Shown one piece after another: positions 9,900-20,214 of a stretch of 58,801 nucleotides of DNA (its first letter is position 1; each line of letters starts with the position of its first letter). The DNA lies in assembly GCF_004359215.1 (NCBI RefSeq), contig NC_090625.1:1170937-1229737 (forward strand), read 5' to 3'. A program made the position numbers and the translations under genes. The notes below the pieces were generated by a model. That model was given only the letters and a program-made list of their open reading frames with translations, was not told the DNA's origin and ran no database searches. Source of the DNA: Bremia lactucae. Lineage: Eukaryota > Oomycota > Peronosporomycetes > Peronosporales > Peronosporaceae.

Positions 9900-10768
9900 T
9901 CTCAGGTAGCATGCAGCGATCACACCGCGGCGAGAAAAATTGCATAGGAACTTGAGTCGAACGTCGATATGCTTGACCCTTATTGATGACGCTTCACCCG
10001 AATTCTGACAGATAGCCGCTTGGTTGTTGACATGAAGCTTCATTGGAAGTGATGGTGACAGGCCAAGTTCGCTGACCATCTCACGCAGTCCTAGCATTTC
10101 GCGCGCCATCTTTGAGGCAGCAACGAACTCGGCTTCCATCGTCGAAAGAGACACCCCACCTTGTTTGCGAACCCAGCTCACTGCCAACCGTTCAGCCGCA
10201 GCACGCCGGCGGTCATCGACTTCCATTCGGCCTCGTCGCCTACAAAGTCAGCATCCGAACGCCTCTAATTGCAGCTCTTGACAACGTTTTGATCCGGCGT
10301 AATTGTAAGTCAAACAAGCTGACCCTTTAAGTATCGAGCAATCCTTTTAGCGAGTTTCCAGTCGAGCACACGCGGCGCAAAAGTCTGTCGTGTAGCCTTG
10401 TGTACGGCGAATGCGATATCGGGCCGCGTATAGCGCGCAATCCATAGCAAACTGCCGACAAGTGGTTGAAAGTCACGAACTGTTTGGCCATTGCCCGTGC
10501 TTGTCGATCAAGCAGTTCCACGTCGTCAGGTGGTGCATCGTAGCAAACACCGCCAATTGGTGTGCGCGTCGAGTTTGCTTCTGCTAGGCCGTTGGCCCGC
10601 AGGAGATCACCTTTCGCCTCTTCTTGGTCCAGGGTGTATCTGACTTCAACAATAAGCTCAATCTGCATGTCGAAGATCTTTAATCGTAGTGACGCGAGGC
10701 TTTTGAAGAGTCGGTCGAATATAGCTGCGCTCGTTCCGGTCACTAAGAGGTCGTCCACATAGACGCTT
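9900..10768 (-). pseudogene. pol: CoB reverse transcriptase C-terminus and RNase H, inverted in place
   Basis: The minus strand from 10768 reads SVYVDDLLVTGTSAA (RT active site YVDD), then ANSTRTPIGGVCYDAPPD and the RNase H block WVRKQGGVSLSTMEAEFVAAS (about 10180-10120) with DVRLKFLCNFSRRGVIAACYLRGT ending near 9891. The next natural residues, ADLMTKAHDATKHASF, are found on the plus strand at 10770-10820. The block is therefore flipped within an otherwise collinear element, next to an independently flipped block. Confidence 0.87.
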
Positions 10769-10933
10769 GCGGACCTGATGACGAAGGCTCACGATGCTAC
10801 AAAGCATGCGTCGTTTCGTGTTTTGATGTGCATTGGATAGAGGAAGACAAAGGAAGGTCAAGGACGTCAAAGTGAGATCAATGACGATGAGACAGAAGAG
10901 AGGAAAGGAATGGAAGGCGCACTCGAGGAGGAG
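10769..10933 (+). pseudogene. pol: CoB pol C-terminal tail and polypurine tract
   Basis: The plus-strand frame reads ADLMTKAHDATKHASFRVLMCIG and then a stop, the usual end of copia Pol. Just before the 3' LTR comes a purine-rich tract (about 10922-10933), the expected plus-strand primer site. This confirms the plus-strand orientation of CoB on both sides of the inverted blocks. Confidence 0.8.
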
Positions 10934-11138
10934 TGTTGGAAGTTTAGGATTATTGAAGTTGTAGCTGCGATTAGCGCCAGCCATAATCTCCGTAGATGGA
11001 AATAGTTAGTGCTAGCAACTAACCGTTTGAAAATGATTGGAGCAGGACAGGTAAGGTGACAGTGTAGCTCGGAAAAGAGTAAGTCATCTAATTCAGAATC
11101 TTATCTTCCCCCAAAGCGCACACGTTTATCAACCTACG
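10934..11138 (+). repeat. CoB 3' LTR
   Basis: It starts TGTTGGAAGTTTAGG directly after the purine tract and shares its first 95 or so bases with 6473-6566. Its right edge is set by resumption of the CoD1 integrase frame at about 11139 (EDCIKSYILN), giving a short LTR of about 205 bp. Confidence 0.75.
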
Positions 11139-12110
11139 AAGACTGCATCAAGAGCTACATTCTCAATATCCAGACGCAGTTCGGCAAGAAGACCAAGTTC
11201 GTTGACATGGTGGAGCGCATGAGTTTGCGACGAACTCAATCAAGACCTTCTACAAAGACAAAGGTATCAAGCAGCAGGTCACGAAGCCATATGCACACTA
11301 GACCAACGGCACAGCAGAGCGCGCGATACGGACCATTGTCACGATTGTACGCAGCTTGTTGCATCATGCAAGACTGGACAAGTGTTTCTAGGCTGAAGCG
11401 GCGATGACGGCGATCTACATGAAGAATCGCCTGTTGTCTCCCAAAATCGATTATAGGACTCCATTCGAAATCGTGTACAAATCGGAACCAAGCGTCAAGC
11501 ACATGCGCGACTTTGGATGTCAGGCGTACATCTTGACACCAAGGCAGAAGTGAATGAAGTAGGACCCGAAAGATCGTGTTGGGATGAAGAACTGTCGAAG
11601 GCTTACCGAGTGTACGACATTGAGAGTGGACACTGGGTAATCAGTCATGACATCACATTCGACGAATCGACTTTGGACTTTTCGATGGAGCGATCAAGTG
11701 AAATTAGCTGAAGATGCTGTGTTGGACTTCGATCTCTTGACGATCAACGACGACGACGTCCGTCAGACCGTCTACAAATACACTGGTAAGCGCAAGAACC
11801 AAGTAGGAACGGGAATGTCACGTTCAATTCATTATCAAACCGGGTGAGAAGAAGCTAGTGCTCCGGAATACGTCTCAAACCGTCGCCAGAGACGCCGATC
11901 ACGTACATTCAAAAAGAAGTCTGAAGATGAAAAAATGAAACAAGCTAGCGTCTTCGATCAAGTTAACGACTCAACGCTTCAAACATTTTCGCGTGCAAGA
12001 GCAAACGCAGTGGAAACAACGGAGCTGGCTAAACCTGTAACTTATCAAGATGCAAACAGCGGTACTACTGGAGAAGTGCTGTGAAGGCTGAGCTCAAGTC
12101 GATGCATATT
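11139..12110 (+). pseudogene. pol: CoD1 integrase C-terminal half and linker
   Basis: This is the right half of the copia integrase interrupted at 6472. In successive frames it reads DCIKSYILNIQTQFGKK, TNGTAERAIRTIVTIVRSLLHHA (core helix with the third acidic residue, about 11305-11370), MKNRLLSPKIDYRTPFEIVY and VKHMRDFGCQAYILTP (about 11490-11540). The Glu-rich linker ends [11 protein letters not shown] near 12060. Close after [10 protein letters not shown] (about 12078-12108), the start of RT, the sequence changes to the end of a CoD LTR. The RT itself is missing. Confidence 0.82.
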
Positions 12111-12783
12111 CGTGAAGTTTTGCGCTCTCCCTTCCCTATATCTTTGGCTTCAAAGACTAACAGGTTTAAAGCCCAACGATCCATGTCTTCTGCGGAAGAT
12201 GTTTCGACGAAGGTAAACGTCGACAAGTTTAACGGTGATAATTATGCCACGAGGAGCCGCTACATGCGTGGCGTGTTTTAACCGAGTCGGTGTGGAACGT
12301 CGCTAACCGAGAAGTGACGCCGACGTTTGCAGATGCCAGTGCCAGGGTTGAGTACGTGAAGGCAAGCCACATTGCGTTTGGCCTGATACTGGAGCATGTT
12401 AACGGACTACCACCATGTGGTTGATGACTGAAAGGAAGCCTCGGTTGCGTGGACACTTAATAAGACACTATACGGTGGATCGCAGAAGGCTGTACTTATC
12501 TACTTGAAGTGATTGCTATTTAGCGTGGAGATGGTGGAAGGCAACAACGTTTTGCATCACTGCAATGAGATTCTCAACATCAACGCCAAGCTTAGCAGTA
12601 TCGGCGCCAAGATGGAGGAAGGAGATGTTGCAATCTGCCTGCTTCGCAGTCTCCCGAATAGCTACGATAATGTCGTACTAAACCTGAAGATGAGCAGTGT
12701 GAAGTTGCAGACGGAAGACGCTGTGAAGGTGCTGACAAACGAAGATATCAAGCGATAAGGTAAAAGAATTGCCACGTGAAGAC
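12111..12783 (+). pseudogene. gag: CoD2 gag fragment with LTR remnant
   Basis: About 58 bases of LTR end (...GACTAACA at 12169) precede a GGTTTAAAGCCC primer-site-like motif and the gag start [23 protein letters not shown] (from 12184). The gag continues through AFGLILEHV (about 12370) and the open frame 12513-12758, containing [25 protein letters not shown] and [17 protein letters not shown], the UBN2-type copia gag core. A stop at 12756-12758 follows [10 protein letters not shown]. Gypsy GyF2 sequence on the opposite strand takes over at about 12784. Confidence 0.85.
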
Positions 12784-13828
12784 TGAAGTTATTGGTGCAT
12801 CGTGGTTTTCTACGTGATGCGTCATCGCAAATCATTATGGGTAGAGATGATGACACGGGGCGTGTTGCCAGGAATGACTGTATAATACAATAAACCATTG
12901 CGTGTTGTATCGATCTGCTGAAGATCATTACAATTTCGACAATCCTTATAAGACTGTTGGGATGGATTTCTAAGAAAATCTATCAACCCTTTAAGAGCCT
13001 TATATTCTTGATAAGCTCTCCTAACGTCGTCGAGTAATATTGACGACTGAATACTTATTGTTGCAACAGTGGCCTTATGCTCACTGTTGATTTGCGCAGC
13101 CGGCACAAAATCAGGCCAGCGCTAAAGGGCACAGCGACGACGTTAGGCCGTCCTGGTTTATACTGCACGGAGAAGTTATACTCCGCAAAGAACGACAACA
13201 ATCTCGCCATTTCTTGCGAGAGGTGTAGACTGTTTACCGCCGTGTATAAAACCCATGGTCCGTAGAAACAATGAACGGTATATCTCCCAAGTGATAGACC
13301 CTTAACTTAGCCAGTGCGTATTTCATGGCAAGGAGTTCCTTGTCATGCACTGGGTAGTTGCATTCAGCTAGTTGAAGCTGACGCGGTCCGCGCCGTCTGT
13401 GTCATATTGCATTAACGCACAGCCGATTGCAAATCGCTGGCGTCACAAACCACATAAAAAGGTTAGCAATCGCCAGGATTGGCGATTGCATCAAGCTTTT
13501 CTTGATACCCTCGAAGGAACGCTGACAATTAGCGTTCCATGACCACTTTACATTTTTATTCAACAAAGAAAGATTTACCGTCATTTCGGCATAATTGCGT
13601 GAGTACTTGTGCAGGTACGCCGCTAAACCGACGAACTTTCTAAGTCCCTTTACATCGACTGGCTCAGGCCAGTCGGTGATCGCCTTGATCTTTTCTAGAT
13701 CCGGGCGTACACCGTGTTTACCCACGAGCACCTAAGAAGTGGTATTTGATTTGCAGCGAATATACACTTCTCGAGATTTAAATACAACTTGTGCTTACGC
13801 ATAAGTGTAAGAACCTTTCGGACGAAAG
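12784..13828 (-). pseudogene. pol: GyF2, Ty3/gypsy RT C-terminus to integrase N-terminus fragment
   Basis: The minus strand starts near 13828 with [23 protein letters not shown], then GKHGVRPDLEKIKAITDWPEP (about 13720-13660), FVGLAAYLHKYSRNYAEMTV, RNase H HDKELLAMKYALAKLRVYHLGD (13353-13283), and linker to GLLYYTVIPGNTPRV (about 12890-12845). It is collinear with GyF1 at 27600-28700. Unlike GyF1 it keeps the conserved RVYHLGDIPF stretch, which makes 13277-13300 a useful comparison for the perfect hairpin at 28175-28198. Both ends are broken by copia sequence. Confidence 0.88.
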
Positions 13829-14839
13829 CGAATTCTTGCTCATACTGGGTACGAGCAGTGCGTCCTCGACTTCGAGCTCGCGCTCTTTGCCATTGGGTGG
13901 AACCACTTGTTCCATGATGATTTCCACACCTTTAATCGCAGCCTTGCTGCCATCCACCACCAACTTTTCGCTTTCATCATGCTCGTCAAGGCTTGCAAAC
14001 TTGGAGTTGTCGTTGCAGATGTGGTGCGTTGCACCGCTGTCGACCGCCCACATACTTGACATATGCTTGCCTGTCGAAAGTCCAGCCTCCAGCGAAACCG
14101 CAGACGCAACTCGATCGTAGTCGTCGTAGTAGTTGCGGTTGGTTCGCCACTGAACTTTATCAGCTCCGCGTCCGCGACCGTTGTTGCCGCCGCGTCGGGC
14201 TCCTCCTTGATTCTCGTCTCTCTGCTTGGTTCAGCAACACTCCACCGTGTGCTTCAATGTTCCACAGTTCGTGCATTGACCAGATTCACGCTCGGCACTG
14301 AACGCCTTCATCGCGTCATCAGTCTTTACCGAAACCGCTCTTTTCGCCTTGACTCTCGATTTGCTCATTCGTGAGCGCTTTCACGACATCTCGCGATCGC
14401 AGGTTCCGCGCTGCTCATCTCCACATTAAGCACGACAAATTTCGTACCTCTTGGAGACTGCGCAGCAAGCATATTGCCCCGTCCTCGTCCTTCGTATTGG
14501 CGCCGATGCTGATTAGCTTCGCGCTGAAGTTGAGAATTTCATTGCAATGATGCATCACATTGGCGCCTTCTTTCACTTACATGCTGAACATCTGGCGCTT
14601 TAAATAGGTGCGCTTAGCCTTTTGCGACCCGCCGTACAGCGTCTTCAGCCGCCGCCCCAAACGCCCCACGCCTCCTCACAGTCGTCAACGATGTGATGTA
14701 GTCGGCGTCCATGTGGATCAACATCAATCCGAACGCGACGTTGCTCGTCTTAACGTAGTCGTCCATGGCGCGAGGGTCCGCAAATGTCGGCAACGTCCCC
14801 CGGTTCACCACGGACCACGTCGATTTGGTCAGGAACACG
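13829..14839 (-). pseudogene. gag: CoD3 copia gag C-terminal part, CCHC knuckle and protease
   Basis: The minus strand begins [22 protein letters not shown] at 14834. It runs through the gag core to the knuckle CTNCGTLKHTVECC (about 14275-14230) and a Gly/Arg-rich stretch, then protease [20 protein letters not shown] at about 14056-13990, where DSGA is catalytic. It ends near [10 protein letters not shown] (about 13835). The missing N-terminus, [16 protein letters not shown]...YMRGV, lies on the plus strand at 24404-24498, and the 5-bp sequence CGTGT occurs at both broken ends. Confidence 0.87.
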
Positions 14840-15228
14840 TGTTAATTAGAGGACAAAATCCGAAGTGAGCTATATTGAGTTAAATCTGGTTAGCATAACT
14901 TTGAGCCACTCATTATCTAATCTTCGTTAATTAGTCCTTGTCGGTAGGTAATTACGCTAAGTAAAAACAGTTGTTACAAATGATAACCTCAAGAATAAAT
15001 ATAAAAGATAAAAGAAGACGTGACTTCGGAGGAGCGAAGCCCTGGTGAACCCTAAACACCAGTTACCGATTTCAACTTTACTATTGAGGGACCAGTTCAA
15101 GAAGTGACCCATGGGGTTTGAACTCACGCCAAGTATGAAGAACGCCTTTTCCCCACGTCTTAACCTTGAGCTAGTTTCGTTAATCTCAATAAACGTTATG
15201 TTAGATATTTAGCGTTGCAATACCAACA
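14840..15228 (-). repeat. CoE 3' LTR
   Basis: On the minus strand it begins TGTTGGTATTGC (15228) straight after a GTGGGAG purine tract and ends AATTAACA at 14840. It aligns with the plus-strand LTR at 24499-24835 over most of its length. It is bordered by CGTGT (14835-14839), the same five bases that precede the plus-strand LTR at 24494-24498. Confidence 0.85.
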
Positions 15229-15725
15229 CTCCCACTCACCGCTAATACTCACTGTGCTTAGGGACAATGCCACTCGCTTGAAGCAGATATATAAGACGCT
15301 TAGTCCCCAGTGGCTTTATCAACATGTCTGCGAGTTGTTTCTTCGTGTCGATGTAGTCGATCTTCAGGAATCCTTATTGCACGTTCTCTCGAATAAAGTG
15401 GTGCCTAATATCCACATGCTTCATCCTAGCGTGGTATCCGGCGTTTCTAGCCAAAGCGATTGCTCCTTGGTTGTCTTGCCATACTTGTGTGTCTCCCACT
15501 TGCTCGTGGCCCATGTCTTCTAACATTTCTCGCGTCCACAAAACGTTTTGATTGCATAGTCTAACAGCCATATACTCAGCCTCCGCCAAACTGAGCGCAA
15601 CTGTTCGCTGGTACTTAGACCTGTATACAACTGGGGCGCTTGCAATTATGATCATATCACCTAAAACCGAGCGTCTATGATCGGTGTTACTACCCCAATC
15701 AGCATCCGAGTACGCCTTGCTATGT
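15229..15725 (-). pseudogene. pol: CoE1 RNase H
   Basis: The minus-strand frame 15655-15374 reads YRSKYQRTVALSLAEAEYMA and VWQDNQGAIALARNAGYHAR, then MKHVDIRHHFIRENVQ. These are the copia RNase H motifs with the DNQGA and HVDIRHH signatures. It continues with KKQLADMLIKPLGTKRL (about 15320-15270) to the end of pol next to the LTR. RNase H removes element RNA from the RNA:DNA hybrid. An AT-rich insert separates it from the RT. Confidence 0.85.
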
Positions 15726-15945
15726 TTTTTAATTAACGGTCAATTTCACCGTTGAGTAGTTGCATCTAAATCTGAACCGAATTGAAAGAACAATACCTGT
15801 TTCTTGTAAACTTTTTTCATCCTTTTACCGGGCGTTTCAAAATATAGCTGGTAAATTTATATTATATTTTTATGATTATGACGGATACACTTTCAAATTT
15901 ATTTTCAAAAATCAAAAACGGTTTAAAACAATGTCCTCAACGAAA
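15726..15945. other. AT-rich insertion of about 220 bp inside CoE1 pol
   Basis: Copia coding sequence resumes on either side, with RT ending [11 protein letters not shown] and RNase H beginning near the SDADWGS equivalent. The stretch between is strongly AT-rich with no element motif. I see no clear terminal inverted repeats or target duplication. It may be a small non-autonomous insertion or unrelated filler DNA. Confidence 0.4.
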
Positions 15946-17000
15946 AGGCATTTGTTATAGAGTTTATAACACAACCCCCAAAAAACCGCACCTTTGCCAC
16001 TGCCTCGGTAGACGATTTCGGTTTGGCGCGTAGTCTTCAAGTAGCGCAGCACACGAATTTCGGCGCTCCAATGTTGCAGTCCGGGGTTTTCCAGAAAGCG
16101 TGACGATTGAGTTACCACGCAACGTCTGGGCGGGTACAAGTCAAAATGTTTAGAAGACATCGAACCAAAGAACGGTATGGCTTCGAGCGCATGAGCGAAC
16201 GTCCATCTCCCGTAGTAGGCGACTGCGATGACGATAGCTTTAAAACCTAGTACGCACGGATTGTCGGCACTCTTGGCATCTTGTTGGCCGAACCTTTTAA
16301 CCACGTCGTCGATATAGCTGGTCTGCTTGATCATGATCGTCCTAGCTATTCTGTCGTGATCTATCCCCATGCCTAAAATAAATTTTGCCTTGCCCAATTT
16401 CTTCATTTTGATTGCGTTCTTGAGCACTTCCTTCACTTGGTTGATCTCGTTGCTTGTTTTTGCTGCGATTAACATATCATCAACATACAGTCCAACGTAA
16501 ATGAAGCCTTCCTTAGATTGCTTGACATACACACACTGATCCGCACCACAGCTCTCGAAACCATTTTAACAAATACACGATGCATTGTTTTGGTTCATGC
16601 CGTATATAGCCTTATTTAGCTGACATACATCTCCTTGAGCATTGTAGATGCCAAGCGGAACCTCCATATTGACGTTGTCCGTCAACAAACTGTTGAGAGA
16701 AGCTGTGTCAACGTCTATTGCCCCAATTTATAGTTGCATTCCGCACATACCGCGAGGATGATCCGGAAAGAGTTCATAATTGCGACCGGGGATTGAATCT
16801 CAAAGAAGTCGACACCATACTTACGCTTAAAACCTTTTGCGACTAGTCGTGCTTATAGCGCTTTTTGTCAAAGACCCATCGACATCCAATGGTGCGGTCA
16901 ACCATGCTTCGCGGCTTTAGCATCCATGTCTTATTCTGTTCATGCGACCGAAGCTCAGCGTCCATTGCTTCACGTTACTTTGCGGCATCGTCGCTAGCCA
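15946..17000 (-). pseudogene. pol: CoE1 reverse transcriptase
   Basis: The minus strand reads RLVAKGFKRKYGVDFFE (about 16850-16800), VCQLNKAIYGMNQN (about 16630-16590), then the frame 16532-15912 with FIYVGLYVDDMLIAAKTSNE (YVDD catalytic motif, about 16505-16450), KMKKLGKAKFILGMGID and SYIDDVVKRFGQQDAKSADNPC. It ends with [16 protein letters not shown] before the AT-rich insert. All blocks are in normal order. Stops near 16560 and 16860 disable it. Confidence 0.88.
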
Positions 17001-18250
17001 TTGCTTGAGCATATGCGGTCGGTAAGTTGGTATCCTCACCAACGCTCACCGCATACGCGAGAACAGCTTCCGCTGTGAGGCCATCCTCGTCGATTCAATC
17101 ACGCTTCGGAGCTCGTGAACCATCACTTTCTTTTGTCGACTCTTCGTTTTCTGATCTGTTTCCAAGCATCAACATCGGCTCACATCTTTTTCTTTTACTT
17201 TCCACTTCTGGCCGAAATATCAATTTATAATCATATTGCTCTTGAGGCTGGGGTCGAAACTTTGCTAGCTCTGTTTGCAATAGAGCCTTCTGGGGCCAGC
17301 CATCGTGGAACAGCGACGCTTAATGTATGCTCTACATTTTCGATTTCGACGTCCGTGACCATATCTTTGACATTCTCCATAGGTTCATCCGAAATGGGCT
17401 ATTTAATCTCTTGATGCTGTATCGTTGCTTCGTCATGTTCCTTAGTCAACTGAATGACTGCATCTCGCTTTATCACTTGCGTTTCGTATATCCCATCCGC
17501 TCCACTCTCATCCAGTTTCACGGAACGGATTACTTTGACCTTGGCATTCTCCAAAATATACACGCGGTAGCCTTTGACATTATCAGCATAGCCGAAGAGC
17601 ATACACTTGAAACGCTTCGATTCAAGCTTTGTCCTCTTCGCATCGTCGATATGAGCGTATCCTTGCGACCCGAACACGCGTAAATGACCCATTTAATGCT
17701 TCATTTTGAAGGCCAACTCGCCTTCAAAATGAAGCATTAAATGGGTCATTTACGCGTATTATAGCGTGATGTCGGGGTTTGCCGTATTGGTGGATCGATT
17801 TATGAGATACACAGCTGTACTCACAGCTACCGCCCACCATTCAGTCGGAACACCCTTGTAGCACAGCATACTGCGGGTCTTCTCCATGATAGTTCTGTTC
17901 ATGCGCTCCGCGAATCCTTTCTGTCCAGGGCTGTATGGAACAGAGCGCTGGTGAATGATGCCATTTTGTTGACATATGCTAGCCATAGTCTTGCTCACGA
18001 ATTCGGTTCCATTGTCAGAGCGTAAACACCTCATCTGTACACCACTGGTTCTCGTACATTATCTTGAACTCCTTGAATTAACCAGCCAGTTCGTTCTGGC
18101 TCTTGGTCAGAAAAATTGAGGCATAACTCAAGTAGTCATCGACAAATGTAAGAGCATACTTGATACCTCCCTTGGAGATTGTTCTCATTGGCCCGATGAC
18201 ATCGTGTGCACACGCTCAAACACACGAGTCGTTTTAATCATCGATCGTAA
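17001..18250 (-). pseudogene. pol: CoE1 integrase and acidic linker
   Basis: The minus strand shows the integrase core: MRCLRSDNGTEFVSKTM (18034-17985), PYSPGQKGFAERMNRTI with the third acidic residue (about 17940-17890), then STAVYLINRSTNTANPDI to 17765. A fold-back palindrome (17676-17757) interrupts it. The frame resumes as MGHLRVFGSQGYAHIDDAKR and KRFKCMLFGYADNVKGYRV to 17500, followed by an acidic linker. Without the palindrome the two parts would join as a typical copia integrase. Confidence 0.86.
17676..17757. repeat. Perfect fold-back palindrome, 38-bp arms, 6-nt loop
   Basis: Left arm 17676-17713 and right arm 17720-17757 are exact reverse complements around CAACTC (17714-17719). 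One arm (17720-17757) is the inverted duplicate of the other, which carries genuine CoE1 integrase codons (KMKH.MGHLRVF on the minus strand). It sits inside the integrase, where a few codons of the normal sequence are replaced. Confidence 0.95.
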
Positions 18251-18279
18251 AGGGAACATCGTGACTGTCTGCTTGCCCT

Positions 18280-18960
18280 TCAAACGTCCGGCACACAATG
18301 TTTCTGTGCCTTTTTTATCACAGGGATGCAATCGGTTGATCTTTGAGTCTTTAACAAAGCGTCCTTGTTCGGATGTTTCATTCGAGCACGCCATAGCTCC
18401 CACTGAGCGTCAATACTGGAATATTCCACGAGAAAAGCTTCTTCATGCTCGCAGTCAAGCATATAAGCTTTCCCCATCTTTGTTTTCGAAGCAACAGCTT
18501 GATTCTTCGTCCAAATGACGCACAACGAACGTGAGAACTCCACGCTCATTCCACGTTCCGCAAGTTTGCCAACTGACAATAGTCTTCTGTCGAGCTCCGG
18601 AATAAATAGAACTTCAACCATGCGTATGCTTTTTCCATCCAAACCGGTAATCTAACTTCCCGGATCCTACGATCAACTTCTTGCCCTTCGCAATCGTTAC
18701 TTCGATGCTTGTTTCTAGGCCCTTGTATTCGAACAAGTCTTACCTGTTGGGAGGCATATGGGATGTGGCCCCGCTGTCAATTCGCCATCCCTTTTTTCTT
18801 TCTTCACCAACTGCAAATACTGCATCCCCGCTGCTAATGCGATTCCTAGCCGGGCAGTCCTACTTCATGTGAACAAATTGGTCACATTTAAAACCCTTGC
18901 CCTTGAATCAACTTTCATTGCGTGAGGCCCACATTGCGTGACGCACCACCCTTTTGACTT
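18280..18960 (-). pseudogene. pol: CoE1 protease, knuckle and GAG-pre-integrase
   Basis: The minus strand has a degenerate CCHC knuckle near 18900-18850, the protease start IDSGATSHMP (about 18785-18755) and the frame 18642-18280 with FIPELDRRLLSVGKLAERG. The GAG-pre-integrase part reads AQWELWRARMKHPNKDALLK (about 18410-18350) and ends LCAGRLKGKQTVTMFP near 18260. Stops and a frameshift near 18660 show decay. Confidence 0.82.
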
Positions 18961-19255
18961 TTGATCCTTCTGCCTTTAAATGTTCCGGCATCCCCAGTCA
19001 CGCGAAACGCTTTATTGTAGCCTCCTTCTTGTGCAGCCTCTCCGAGTCCTTCAAACACTTCTGCTCAATAAGCGTGATGTCCTTTGCATGATCCACAATT
19101 GACAAAATCAGCTAATATTCGGACGGAAGACTGCTCAGAAGAACCAACAGCTCTTGTCGATCAAGCAGCTTGGACGCGTCAGCAAATGTCTCGGTATGCG
19201 CATTGTAACGATGGATAATGGAGGATATTTTTTGGATTAAGAAGAAGCGATTAAC
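18961..19255 (-). pseudogene. gag: CoE1 gag C-terminal fragment
   Basis: In a minus-strand frame this reads IIHRYNAHTETFADASKLLDR then QELLVLLSSLPSEY (about 19215-19125) and DITLIEQKCLKD, the end of a copia gag. At about 19255 it stops abruptly against CoH sequence of opposite orientation. Its overlap with the CoE2 gag (25200-25291) is not a clean continuation, so the two may not be the same copy. Confidence 0.65.
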
Positions 19256-20024
19256 GAGATCCTTGTAAGTGCAAATATGGAATTGATTAAAAAGATACGC
19301 ACACCAATTGGTGAGGATTGCTACGACTTATCTATTGGACACGAAGATCTGCTACCGGTACACGCGAGTGAAGGTCAGCCAACTGGGAAAAGTTTCCAGT
19401 TTCTTGTGGGCAGCCTACTGTGGGTGGCACGTTATACACGGCCAGATGTTGCTTTCTCTGTTCATAAAGCAACACGACAAACACATCAGGCAACTGTTCG
19501 CATCTGGAATTTAGCGAAACGCATCCTACTTAACCTAAAAGGAACTCAAGCGCTCAAGATGCACATGTCCACCGATCATCCTGATGGAAGTCCCTTGAGA
19601 CTGTTATCGTATAGCGACGCTAATTTTGCAGCAGACAAATCGGATCGTAAGTCGTTGACAGGTGCAATCACGATGTTAAATGGAATGATTATTACCTGGA
19701 CTTGCAAGAAACAAGGTGGCGTTTCAGTCCGGAAATTGCTGCAGGAGTTGGGCTTCGTAATCTTGACCCCAATGCCAATGATGGTTGACTATCAGGCTGC
19801 CATCAAGCACTTGGAGGGGGAGTCATCACCTGCAAAAGCAATTCACATTGGCATAAAGGTCGAATGTGTGTGTGATCAAGCAAGACGTGGTATAATAGCT
19901 CCACAATACGTACCTTTGGACAAGATGGTTACTGACGTATTGACGAAGGCGCTGGATTCGCACAAGCTTGACAGACTGCACGCTCTTGTGAACCTGCATT
20001 AACCACAACACGGCCGAGAAGGAG
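19256..20024 (+). pseudogene. pol: CoH copia RT C-terminus and RNase H, internally deleted
   Basis: The open frame 19277-20002 (241 codons) shows RTPIGEDCYDLSIG, YTRPDVAFSVHKATRQTHQA, LLSYSDANFAADKSDRKSLTG (RNase H), ITWTCKKQGGVS and MVTDVLTKALDSHKLDRLHAL at the end. The usual STMEAEFVAAS segment after KKQGGVS is deleted in frame, joining directly to RKLLQELGF. Frame retention over 241 codons suggests a relatively young copy. The left edge abuts CoE1. Confidence 0.88.
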
Positions 20025-20214
20025 TGTTAGAGAATGGTTTTTATGTGGCTTACATGACAGTGGAGGAGTTTCGGTGATGGGCGACTGTTCGCGGCTACGA
20101 GGTCAGTGAAACGACCGCGCTGTGGTTTAAGTGTGACAATGTAGCGAGGTATAGGAATTCATATAAGAAATCAGTAGCAGTTTCACATTTACACTCAAAC
20201 AAAGAGTTGGTTTT
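20025..20214 (+). repeat. CoH 3' LTR (right edge uncertain)
   Basis: It begins TGTTAGAGAATGG after a GGAG purine end, right after the pol stop, as for the other copia LTRs here. No second copy is present, so the right limit is only where gypsy gag-like sequence begins at about 20215-20240. Confidence 0.55.

Larger units (their letters stand above)
6473..11138 (+). mobile_element. CoB, Ty1/copia element nested in CoD1, with two inverted internal blocks
   Basis: The left LTR starts TGTTGGAAG at 6473 and the right LTR starts TGTTGGAAG at 10934 after a purine tract (GAGGAGGAG). The flanks give a near 5-bp target duplication (TAGAC at 6468-6472, AAGAC before TGCATC at 11145). Gag, protease and integrase are on the plus strand from 6955 to 9374. 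The two blocks holding reverse transcriptase and RNase H (9375-9899 and 9900-10768) are each reversed, and the pol C-terminus returns to the plus strand at 10769. Confidence 0.85.
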
